DNA from: Bacteroidota bacterium
GTDB taxonomy: Bacteria; Bacteroidota; Bacteroidia; UKL13-3
DNA: 64,000 bases
Reading direction: 5' to 3'
Assembly: GCA_030680835.1 (NCBI GenBank)
Contig: JAUXUD010000060.1
Span: 1 to 64,000 of the forward strand
The notes beneath the pieces were generated by a model. The model saw nothing but the letters and a program-made list of their open reading frames with translations, was not told the origin of the DNA and did no database searches. The position numbers and the translations under genes are program-made. Each line of letters starts with the position of its first letter. Within the stretch, counting starts at the first letter, position 1. Below, piece after piece: positions 6,971 through 15,288 of this stretch.

Positions 6971-9610
6971 ATGTTTAAAATGAAGAAGAACGCAACCATG
7001 CATATGGCTACTGATATTCAAAAAAAATCAGATCCAGGCCACTCTGTGCCTGATGTGCAGGATAAGCGGTTCAATAAGATGGACCCGGATTCGTCATTTG
7101 ATGAAAAAAAAGTATTGCATCTGTTAAAGCACCATTTGCCTTCTCAAACTCCTTTAAAGGATTTTATACATCACAATACTTTGCATGCATTTCAACACAT
7201 GAAGTTTTATGATGCTATTTTTAAAGCTTCCAAAATGTTCGGATATCAGGTTACGCTCGAGTTGAGTGATTACAGAAAACTGTACCATACCGGACGCATC
7301 CGTAAAGAAATTCTGGAAAGAATTATCATCCAAAAAAAAGGTGCTGTGGCTCTTAAGCTCTGGAATAACAATTTACTGATTCAGGATTATGATGAATGTG
7401 TTACGCCCTTAGTCGGAAGGTTAAGATCAGACTGGAAAAGCAGGTATAAACTGGATTTGGATTCTTTGGTGCAACCCTTATTGTTCAGAATCCTCTGCAG
7501 TTATCTGGACCAGGGAATTTCTATCTGGAATTTCCCGCTTGATAAGGACGGATTTTTAGCGTCCCTGAAGCAATTGGAGCGAAACAGTTTTGTGGGGTTT
7601 TTTAAAACTCCCAGAGCCAAACAGCTTTTATTAAATGATCACTGTGAAATAACACAGCTTCTTAAAATTCTTGTGGGCAATGAAGCCTATTATGAGCAAT
7701 ACCTGTTCGACCAGCAGTTCAGCCATCAGGGCTGGTCGGGGATTGTTGCCACCATTGAAGAGTTTCCGCAATCCCTGCACGACCGTAAAAACATTTCACT
7801 TAAAGATTTAATAATATTTGAACTTTTGCTGGAAATTGATGCACTCGATTTCCATTTGGGTAAAAATTGGGAACCCCTTTGTAATGGGATCAACAGTTCG
7901 CCTGTTGATTTATTTACCGATATCCTGAAAACAGAACTTCATGAAGTGTTTAACATTTGGCAGGAAGCATTTGAATGGAGTTATTACGATGAGGTTCTTG
8001 CAGGCATCGCATTTGAAAAAGGGAAAAAAAAGCAGGAGGTAACGAACAAAAGTTTTCAGGCCATGTTCTGTATCGATGAAAGAGAATGTTCTATTCGCCG
8101 GCACCTCGAATTTTCGGATCCGGAATGTGAAACCTTTGGCACTCCTGGTTTTTTTGGCGTTGAGTTTTACTTTCAGCCCGAAAATGGAAAGTTTTATGAT
8201 AAGCTTTGTCCGGCACCTGTAACGCCTAAATATTTAATCAAAGAATTTGAAACAAAGGATAAACGAAAACATGAACTCTTATATACAAAGTTAAGCCATA
8301 CCTTTATTATGGGTTTCCTCATTAGCATAAGCCTTGGGTTTTGGTCTGCTGTTCGTTTAATCCAGAATATCTTCAAACCTAAAATGAGTCCGGCCATCTC
8401 CAATGCTTTTGCACACATGGGTAAAGATTCGCAACTTACTGTAGAAAACAAAAATACAGAAGATATGGAGAAGGGTTTACAGATTGGTTTTACCCTTGAA
8501 GAAATGACTGTACGGGTTGAAGCTTTGTTGCGAAACATTGGGCTGATTAAAGATTTTGCCCCACTCATATATATTGTTGCACATGGTTCAAGCTCTGCCA
8601 ACAATCCGCATCACGGGGCGCACGATTGCGGTGCCTGCAGTGGCCGGCCGGGTTCGGTAAATGCAAAAGTAATGGCAATTATGGCAAACCATCAGAAGGT
8701 AAGAGCGCTGCTAAGAGAGCGAGGCATTCACATACCCGATGAAACACAGTTTGCAGGAGCCTTGCATGATACTGCCGCTGATGAAATTGAATTTTATAAT
8801 GAACAGCTATTCTCTTCTGTAAATATTGAAAAGCACAAAAAAAGTGTATTGGCATTTGAAAATGCATTGGATTTAAATGCCAAAGAACGTTCGCGCAGGT
8901 TTGCTTCCATCAATACAAAAAATAACATTAAAAAGGTTCGTCAGGATATTAAGTCCAGATCGGTTTCTTTATTTGAACCCAGGCCCGAACTGGGACATGG
9001 AACGAATACATTGTGCATTGTTGGTGGCAGAAATTTAACCAAAGGTTTGTTTTTAGACCGGCGTGCATTCCTAAATTCCTATAACTATAAAACCGATTTG
9101 GACGGCGCTTTGCTTACAGGCATTATGAAGCCGCTGGGTCCGGTTTGCGGAGGCATCAGTCTCGAATATTATTTCTCGAGAATGGATAACCATAAGCTGG
9201 GTGCAGGAACAAAATTACCCCATCATGTTATGGGGTTAATTGGCGTTGCCAATAGTTGTGATGGCGATTTAAGACCGGGTCTGCCGCTGCAAATGATTGA
9301 AGTTCATGATCCGGTGCGTTTACTCATTATAGTTGAACACTTCCCGGAGGTGGTATTGAACACCATTCAGGCAGTTCCCGAAATGTATGAATGGTTCATA
9401 AATGAATGGGTTCATTTGGTTGTATTAAATCCTGAAACCAATGAATTTAATTATTTTAAAGACGGAACCTTTACCAAATATATTCCCCTTACCAGAGACT
9501 TTAATATAATGAAGGATTTAAATGCTTTATTAGAAACAGCCCAGGAAATGGAAACCAATTATATAGTTGATGCCACCCGCGAAAATTTACCGGTTTACGC
9601 ACTAAAATAA
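6971..9610 (+). CDS. dabA: Inorganic carbon transporter subunit DabA (DUF2309/UPF0753)
   Basis: An 879-residue carbonic-anhydrase-like subunit. The zinc-site residues are all present: Cys367 and Asp369 in FCIDERECS, His538 in VAHGSSS and Cys553 in HDCGACSG. The spacing (Cys-x-Asp, then His to Cys of 15) matches Halothiobacillus DabA (C351, D353, H524, C539). In the characterised DAB system, DabA converts CO2 to bicarbonate vectorially, energised by cation flow through DabB. The gene sits 1 nt after SulP and 7 nt before dabB, giving a tight operon. It probably supplies bicarbonate for anaplerotic carboxylation, because no carbon-fixation genes are visible. Confidence 0.93.
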   Translation: MFKMKKNATMHMATDIQKKSDPGHSVPDVQDKRFNKMDPDSSFDEKKVLHLLKHHLPSQTPLKDFIHHNTLHAFQHMKFYDAIFKASKMFGYQVTLELSDYRKLYHTGRIRKEILERIIIQKKGAVALKLWNNNLLIQDYDECVTPLVGRLRSDWKSRYKLDLDSLVQPLLFRILCSYLDQGISIWNFPLDKDGFLASLKQLERNSFVGFFKTPRAKQLLLNDHCEITQLLKILVGNEAYYEQYLFDQQFSHQGWSGIVATIEEFPQSLHDRKNISLKDLIIFELLLEIDALDFHLGKNWEPLCNGINSSPVDLFTDILKTELHEVFNIWQEAFEWSYYDEVLAGIAFEKGKKKQEVTNKSFQAMFCIDERECSIRRHLEFSDPECETFGTPGFFGVEFYFQPENGKFYDKLCPAPVTPKYLIKEFETKDKRKHELLYTKLSHTFIMGFLISISLGFWSAVRLIQNIFKPKMSPAISNAFAHMGKDSQLTVENKNTEDMEKGLQIGFTLEEMTVRVEALLRNIGLIKDFAPLIYIVAHGSSSANNPHHGAHDCGACSGRPGSVNAKVMAIMANHQKVRALLRERGIHIPDETQFAGALHDTAADEIEFYNEQLFSSVNIEKHKKSVLAFENALDLNAKERSRRFASINTKNNIKKVRQDIKSRSVSLFEPRPELGHGTNTLCIVGGRNLTKGLFLDRRAFLNSYNYKTDLDGALLTGIMKPLGPVCGGISLEYYFSRMDNHKLGAGTKLPHHVMGLIGVANSCDGDLRPGLPLQMIEVHDPVRLLIIVEHFPEVVLNTIQAVPEMYEWFINEWVHLVVLNPETNEFNYFKDGTFTKYIPLTRDFNIMKDLNALLETAQEMETNYIVDATRENLPVYALK

Positions 9611-9617
9611 AAAGTAC

Positions 9618-11489
9618 ATGTCACAAATATTGCAGCTATTTATCTGGATTCCTTTAATTGGGTTTTTAGTAAGCCTCTTCATTCCGGGTAAAAGAGAATC
9701 CCTTATTGCATGGATTGCTATGGCAACAACCGGAATTCAATTTTCAGGACTTGTTGCTTTTGTATTGTATTGGCTGTTTAATAAACAAGTTGCCCTTGAC
9801 ATTAAGCATTTCGTTTTTTTTAAATCTGAAGACATTGAAATCTTCATAGATTTTTACTTTGATAAAATCACTGTTGTATTTTCACTGGTAGGTTCATTAC
9901 TTACTTTTTTAGTAGCCATATTCAGTAAATATTATATGCACAGGGAAGAGGGGTTTAAACGCTTTTTCAATACCAAACTGCTTTTCTTTTTTGGTTATAA
10001 CCTCATCATTTTCTCCGGTAATTTCGAAACCCTGTTTATCGGTTGGGAATTTTTAGGAATCTCTTCATTTTTGCTGATAACTTTTTTCAGGGACCGGTAT
10101 TTGCCGGTAAAAAATGGTTTAAAAGTAATTTCTGTTTACCGCCTTAGCGATATCTGCCTCATACTTGCCATGTGGATGAGTCATCATTTATGGCACGAAA
10201 ATATTTTATTTTCAAAATTGAATGATGTAAACCTGGTGGCTGAACACCTGAAACTTCATTATGGGTACGGCGTGTTTATTGCCTGCATGATTTTTCTAGC
10301 CGCAGCAGTCAAGTCTGCACAATTGCCCTTTTCTTCGTGGTTGCCCAGGGCAATGGAAGGACCAACAACTTCCAGCTCCATTTTTTATGGCTCGCTTTCG
10401 GTTCATCTGGGGGTTTTTGTATTACTGCGCACGTATCCCTACTGGGAAAGCCTGATTATTATTAAAGCATTGTTAATTTTCACAGGCATTTTTACCGCCC
10501 TCATTGCTACAAGTATTGCTAAAGTTCAATCTTCTGTAAAAGTTCAAATTGCCTATGCATCCATTGCTCAAATTGGATTTATGTTTGTAGAAATTGCGCT
10601 GGGTTTTCATATGCTTGCACTGTTACATTTTACCGGAAATGCTTTTTTACGCACCTATCAGTTACTGGTTTCTCCATCTGTATTAAGTTACTTAACACAT
10701 GATCAATTTTTTAACTATGAACCCAGTAAACAAACGGGTTCAAACAGGGGTCTTCAAAAAATAAAAAACACATTCTATATTTTGGCGATTAAAGAATGGA
10801 ATCTTGATTTTTTACTCAAGCGTATATTATGGAATCCGTTTAAACAGGCAGGCAATAAACTGCAATTTATTTCAGGAAAAATTGTGCTGCTTATTATTAT
10901 AGCAATTTATATATCGGGTTTATTTTGTAATTTATATCAGTATACTATACCGGTGTATTTATTTAATATTTTGCCTTTCTTTTTCTCTTTTGCAGGCTTA
11001 ATACTTATTATAAAAGCTTTTGCCGAAAGAGGTGATGCATTATGGGCCTGGTGTTGCATTGTTGCAGGGCAGTTATATATTACCCTTTCCATTACCCTGC
11101 TCAACGAAAATTTTGGACCCAACCATGTAATCCTATACCTGAGTGGTTCGGTTGCCTCTGCAATTGTTGGATTCATATGTCTGGTTAAAATTAAAGCAAT
11201 AGATACCAATATTCAGTTAAATCAGTTTCACGGTTATACCTATGAGCATCCAAAAACCGGGTTGGTATTCCTGCTTGCTTGTCTGGGACTGATAGGTTTG
11301 CCTTTTACTCCTACTTTTATTGGCATCGATTTGTTGTTTAGTCATATTCACAAGCATCAGGAGTTATTGATTATTTCTACTTCCTTAAGCTTTGTTTTTT
11401 TAGAATTATCTATTTTGAGAATTTACGCCCGCGTTTTTCTGGGACAGCACAAAAAAGCATACCATGCAATGGCTTATCGCTCTTCTTAA
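9618..11489 (+). CDS. dabB: Inorganic carbon transporter subunit DabB (NuoL/MrpA-like)
   Basis: A 623-residue polytopic membrane protein of the proton-translocating NADH-quinone oxidoreductase chain 5 family. Recognisable blocks are FIGWEFLGISSFLL, AAAVKSAQLPFSSWLPRAM and MEGPTTSSSIFYGSLSVHLG. The usual complex I neighbours are absent, and it lies directly after dabA, so it is assigned as the DabB cation channel and not as a respiratory subunit. It is expected to have about 14-16 membrane segments. It should let H+ or Na+ flow down its gradient to power DabA. Confidence 0.9.
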   Translation: MSQILQLFIWIPLIGFLVSLFIPGKRESLIAWIAMATTGIQFSGLVAFVLYWLFNKQVALDIKHFVFFKSEDIEIFIDFYFDKITVVFSLVGSLLTFLVAIFSKYYMHREEGFKRFFNTKLLFFFGYNLIIFSGNFETLFIGWEFLGISSFLLITFFRDRYLPVKNGLKVISVYRLSDICLILAMWMSHHLWHENILFSKLNDVNLVAEHLKLHYGYGVFIACMIFLAAAVKSAQLPFSSWLPRAMEGPTTSSSIFYGSLSVHLGVFVLLRTYPYWESLIIIKALLIFTGIFTALIATSIAKVQSSVKVQIAYASIAQIGFMFVEIALGFHMLALLHFTGNAFLRTYQLLVSPSVLSYLTHDQFFNYEPSKQTGSNRGLQKIKNTFYILAIKEWNLDFLLKRILWNPFKQAGNKLQFISGKIVLLIIIAIYISGLFCNLYQYTIPVYLFNILPFFFSFAGLILIIKAFAERGDALWAWCCIVAGQLYITLSITLLNENFGPNHVILYLSGSVASAIVGFICLVKIKAIDTNIQLNQFHGYTYEHPKTGLVFLLACLGLIGLPFTPTFIGIDLLFSHIHKHQELLIISTSLSFVFLELSILRIYARVFLGQHKKAYHAMAYRSS

Positions 11490-11512
11490 TTCAGGTAACA
11501 AATTCAAACAAT

Positions 11513-13729
11513 ATGTTTAAAAACGAGAGGATGATTTTCTTTACAAATTTAAAAAACGACATCCCGGCAGGTATCGTAGTTTTTTTAGTGGCATTGCCTT
11601 TAAGTATGGGTGTGGCATTGGCTTCGGGTGCACCCATTATTTCGGGAATCATTTCGGGCATTATTGGAGGTACGGTGGTAGGTATGCTGAGCTCATCGCA
11701 AACCAGTGTAAGTGGCCCGGCTGCAGGACTTATTACCATTGTGCTGGCAGGGATTACCCAATTGGGTTTTGATATATTTTTGACTGCAGTATTCATATCA
11801 GGAATATTACAGGCGGCAATGGGTTTTTTAAAAACCGGAATTTTTGCCAATTATATTCCATCCAATGTAATTAAAGGGTTGTTGGCTGCCATAGGCATTA
11901 TACTTATTTTTAAACAAATACCCCATGCTGTTGGATATGACGTTGACGTTGAAAATGACTTTTCATTTTTTCAGAGCGACAATGAAAATACCTTTTCTGA
12001 ATTGATAAAAATGTTTAATTTTATTGAACCCGGGGCAATTGTTATTAGTTTGGTTTCGGTTACGGTTTTAATTTTTTGGGATCAGTTGGCTAAAAACAAG
12101 TGGATTCAGATTCCTTCTTCCTTGTTTGTTGTAATTCTTGGAGTTGTAATGAATTATGGGTTCAGGCAATTCATTCCTTTTTTAAGCATTGAATCAACCC
12201 ATCTGGTGAACATTCCGCAGGTAAGCATCAGCAATTTATCATCCTATATTCACCTTCCCGATTTATTACATTTTACAAACTTTAAGGTATTAACCGTTGC
12301 ATTTACTATTGCAGCCGTGGGTTCACTCGAAACGCTGTTAAATATTGAAGCCGTTAATAAAATCGATCCGCATAAACGGGAGCCCTCCCCCAATCGCGAA
12401 TTGCTGGCCCAAGGTGTTGGAAATATGTTTGCCGGAGTTTTTGGTGGCATTCCCATTACCTCTGTTATTGTGAGAAGTACGGTAAATATTAATGCCGGAA
12501 ATTCCACTAAGCTTTCAACAATATTTCATGGTATTATTATGCTTGTCAGCGTTCTTACATTACCCGAAATATTAAACCAAATTCCATTGTCATCGCTTGC
12601 TGCCGTGTTATTGATTACCGGATATAAATTAATTAAATTAACCCTGTTTAAAGAGATCTATAACAGAGGTTGGCAACAATTCAGTCCATTTCTAATTACC
12701 ATCATTGCAATTGTATTTTCTGACCTTTTTATTGGAGTATTAATTGGATTGGCTGTAAGTATTTTCTTTTTAATGCGCAGCAATTATAAAAATCCGTTTA
12801 CCATGGATAAAGATAAACTGCATATTGGTGAAGTGCTTCGTTTTGAGTTTCCAAACCAGGTATCCTTTTTGAACAAACCTTCTGTTAAAGACACTTTATG
12901 GCTGGTACCCAAAAATTCAAAAGTGATCATCGATGCTACGTACGCCGATTTTATTGATGATGACATTCTGGAACTCATCCATGATTACAAAACCACGGTA
13001 GCCCCTGAGCGAAATATTCAGCTCAATGTTATCGGTTTAAAAGACAAATATGAATTGTCGGATCATATACAATTTGTAAATATTTTGGATAAAACCACGC
13101 AGCAAAATTTGTCTCCTACCGAAATCTTAAAAATACTGATTGCAGGCAATGAAAGATTTAAGAACGGGAAATGGAGCGAAAAATATTTTCGCCATCAGGT
13201 AAATGCCACTTCAATGGGGCAAAATCCAATGGCCGTGGTTATCAGCTGCATCGACTCCCGCACCTCCCCCGAAATTATATTTGATGCAGGAATCGGAGAT
13301 TTACTGATCATTCGGATTGCCGGTAATATTATTAATCCCGAAATTATTGGCAGCATTGAATTATCCGTTAAAAAAATAGGGGCTAAACTCATTTTGGTTA
13401 TGGGTCATTCAAACTGTGGCGCCATTCATTCGGCCATTCAGCAAATTCATGAAGGAAATATTGGATTTGTAACCACTAAAATTGATAAAGCGATAGCAAG
13501 CTGCGGGCTCAAACATTCAGAAATTGATGAGCAAAACAGCATTCAGGTAAAAAAAATAACCTGGGTAAATATCGAAAATTCCATTTCCGAAATATTGGAT
13601 CAAAGCAGTTATTTGAAAAAAAGGGTAGAAAATAATGAAATTGGAATTTTGGCTACGTATTATGATACGGCAACGGGAGCGGTCCATTTCAACCAATCAG
13701 GTTTGTTTTCGGGCACATTAAAATACTGA
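11513..13729 (+). CDS. SulP transporter fused to beta-carbonic anhydrase
   Basis: A 738-residue fusion. Residues 1-425 are a SulP transporter (NDIPAGIVVFLVALPLSMGV, SVSGPAAGL), with a short STAS-like linker to about 530. The C-terminal 200 residues are a beta-carbonic anhydrase with a complete zinc site: Cys579 and the Asp581-Arg583 dyad in SCIDSRTS, then His632 and Cys635 in MGHSNCGA. SulP-CA fusions are known in bacteria and are thought to couple bicarbonate movement to CO2 hydration. It lies 23 nt after dabB and is paralogous to the SulP at 5389-6969, which lacks the enzyme domain. All catalytic residues are present, so the domain should be active. Confidence 0.92.
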   Translation: MFKNERMIFFTNLKNDIPAGIVVFLVALPLSMGVALASGAPIISGIISGIIGGTVVGMLSSSQTSVSGPAAGLITIVLAGITQLGFDIFLTAVFISGILQAAMGFLKTGIFANYIPSNVIKGLLAAIGIILIFKQIPHAVGYDVDVENDFSFFQSDNENTFSELIKMFNFIEPGAIVISLVSVTVLIFWDQLAKNKWIQIPSSLFVVILGVVMNYGFRQFIPFLSIESTHLVNIPQVSISNLSSYIHLPDLLHFTNFKVLTVAFTIAAVGSLETLLNIEAVNKIDPHKREPSPNRELLAQGVGNMFAGVFGGIPITSVIVRSTVNINAGNSTKLSTIFHGIIMLVSVLTLPEILNQIPLSSLAAVLLITGYKLIKLTLFKEIYNRGWQQFSPFLITIIAIVFSDLFIGVLIGLAVSIFFLMRSNYKNPFTMDKDKLHIGEVLRFEFPNQVSFLNKPSVKDTLWLVPKNSKVIIDATYADFIDDDILELIHDYKTTVAPERNIQLNVIGLKDKYELSDHIQFVNILDKTTQQNLSPTEILKILIAGNERFKNGKWSEKYFRHQVNATSMGQNPMAVVISCIDSRTSPEIIFDAGIGDLLIIRIAGNIINPEIIGSIELSVKKIGAKLILVMGHSNCGAIHSAIQQIHEGNIGFVTTKIDKAIASCGLKHSEIDEQNSIQVKKITWVNIENSISEILDQSSYLKKRVENNEIGILATYYDTATGAVHFNQSGLFSGTLKY

Positions 13730-13792
13730 TTTTAATAATTTTACGTTTTAAGTATTGTTTTATTAATAAAAATTTCACCATATTTGGACCGT

Positions 13793-14179
13793 ATGCAAGT
13801 GGCAATTACCAAAGATGTAAAAATTGTGGTTGAAACCGCTTACCAAAGCAGTAAACCCAATAACCAGAATGGCGAACATTTTTTCGCCTATCGCATAACG
13901 ATACTCAATCAGGGCGAATACACCATCAAACTATTGCGCCGTCACTGGTATATTGTTGATTCAATTACCGGAAAAAGCGAAGTGGAGGGAGAAGGCGTTG
14001 TAGGTTTGCAGCCTGTTTTGGAACCGGGCGAAAGTCACCAGTATGTATCGGGTTGCGCCCTGCAGTCGGAACTGGGTAAAATGTATGGAACCTACCAAAT
14101 GGAACGGCAAATTGATGGCGTTTTATTTGAAGTTAAAATCCCCGAATTCATCATGGGTGTGCCGTTTAAGTATAACTAA
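13793..14179 (+). CDS. apaG: ApaG domain protein
   Basis: A 128-residue single-domain protein of the ApaG/DUF525 fibronectin-like beta-sandwich family. Typical blocks are FFAYRITILNQG, LLRRHWYIVDS, VVGLQPVLEPGESHQYVSGC and GTYQMERQIDG. The function is poorly defined; in enterobacteria it is linked to Co2+/Mg2+ tolerance, and the domain also occurs in F-box proteins. I start at the ATG at 13793. The in-frame TTG at 13784 falls inside a probable -7 element (CATATTTG, 13780-13787). That would give a leader only a few bases long. Confidence 0.9.
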   Translation: MQVAITKDVKIVVETAYQSSKPNNQNGEHFFAYRITILNQGEYTIKLLRRHWYIVDSITGKSEVEGEGVVGLQPVLEPGESHQYVSGCALQSELGKMYGTYQMERQIDGVLFEVKIPEFIMGVPFKYN

Positions 14180-14186
14180 ATAGGAA

Positions 14187-14274
14187 GGTATGAGGTATGA
14201 GTTATTAGGTATGAGTATACTTACCGATTAATATACATTCACAGTCTCATACCTCATAACTCATACCTCATACC
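14187..14274. repeat. Heptanucleotide repeat array forming a 29-bp hairpin
   Basis: GGTATGA-type heptamers at 14187-14215 are mirrored by their reverse complement at 14246-14274 (one mismatch), with a 30-nt loop. The element lies between the convergent apaG and MORN genes, so it may end transcription from both sides. Confidence 0.85.
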
Positions 14275-14288
14275 TCATAATTCGTACT

Positions 14289-14597
14289 TCAATTCTTACA
14301 ATTACAACCCTTATAAAGCTTTTCGGTTCCGTCGGCATAAATAAGCTTCACCTTTTGGTTCTTTTCGTTATAGAGGATGGTCCATTGCTTTTGGCCCTTT
14401 TTCCAGTTTTCCTTGCGTTCAAGCCGGCCGGTTTCTGCATAATAAACCCACATTCCCCTTTTTTCTGAACCCAATTGCTTGCCCTGTTCCATGATTTTAC
14501 CACTGGGATAATAATTTTTTACCCGCTGGGGTTTCTGACCATAGGTACAAATTGCAGAAATAATTAATAAACAAAAAAGTACGGTTTTTCTGAGCAT
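14289..14597 (-). CDS. Secreted MORN-repeat-like protein
   Basis: A 102-residue protein. A signal peptide (MLRKTVLFCLLIISAICTYG, residues 1-20) is followed by two or three short MORN/YwqK-type beta-hairpin repeats: YYPSGKIMEQGKQ, GMWVYYAETGRLERKENW, then TILYNEKNQKVKLIYADG. The C-terminus has a CNC motif. Start 14597 gives a clean signal peptide; an in-frame upstream ATG at 14627 would add 10 residues. Its function is unknown. It is convergent with apaG across a hairpin repeat and divergent from ruvA. Confidence 0.75.
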   Translation of the reverse strand: MLRKTVLFCLLIISAICTYGQKPQRVKNYYPSGKIMEQGKQLGSEKRGMWVYYAETGRLERKENWKKGQKQWTILYNEKNQKVKLIYADGTEKLYKGCNCKN

Positions 14598-14687
14598 ATA
14601 GTGGCGAAAATACGATGAAATTCGCAATAAATAAACCTTTTGAAATTAAAAACTTTTAGTATTTTGCGGACTTAGCGAATTTATATT

Positions 14688-15272
14688 TTGATAGCACACA
14701 TAAACGGAAAAGTTACCTATCGCTCCCCTGCATATATGGTTATAGAGTGTGGTGGCGTGGGATACGGAATTCAGATTTCATTGAATACCTACGGGAAAAT
14801 TTCGGTGGCTGAAAATGTAAAATTACTTACTTATTTATCTATAAAAGAAGACAGCCATACCCTTTATGGATTTGCTGAAGAAGAAGAGCGTGTCTTGTTT
14901 TTACAATTAATATCTGTGAGCGGCGTTGGAACCAATACCGCCCGTATGATCTTATCGAGTTTAAAACCTGCCGAAATTAAACTGGCTATTCTTAATGGCA
15001 ATTGGAATTTACTGAAAACCATTAAGGGAATTGGTCCGAAAACCGCGCAGCGCCTGGTTATTGATTTACAGGACAAACTTAAAAAGGTAGAATCACCCGA
15101 TATGGTGCATGCAGCCCAGTTTAATAATCCTGCATATCAGGAGGCTCTGGCCGCACTGGTAATGCTTGGTTTCAGCAAAGCAGAAGCCGAAAAAGGTTTG
15201 TTAAAAATAAGGCAACAAAATCCCGAAAGTAGCGTTGAGCAACTGGTAAAACTCACTTTAAAAATTCTCTGA
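14688..15272 (+). CDS. ruvA: Holliday junction branch migration protein RuvA
   Basis: A 194-residue RuvA with a TTG start. Domain I is the OB-fold (residues 1-63, IAHINGKVTYRSPAYMVIE). Domain II has the two helix-hairpin-helix motifs (VSGVGTNTARMIL and IKGIGPKTAQRLV). Domain III is the C-terminal three-helix RuvB-binding region (ALAALVMLGFSKAEAEKGL). It forms a tetramer on four-way junctions and recruits the RuvB motor. The gene is 16 nt upstream of sprA, an arrangement I recall from other Bacteroidota. Confidence 0.96.
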   Translation: MIAHINGKVTYRSPAYMVIECGGVGYGIQISLNTYGKISVAENVKLLTYLSIKEDSHTLYGFAEEEERVLFLQLISVSGVGTNTARMILSSLKPAEIKLAILNGNWNLLKTIKGIGPKTAQRLVIDLQDKLKKVESPDMVHAAQFNNPAYQEALAALVMLGFSKAEAEKGLLKIRQQNPESSVEQLVKLTLKIL

Positions 15273-15288
15273 TGGCAAAAATCTACTC

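Noticed and set aside
9618-11489. Complex I subunit NuoL.
   Set aside because: No other nuo genes are present and it directly follows dabA.
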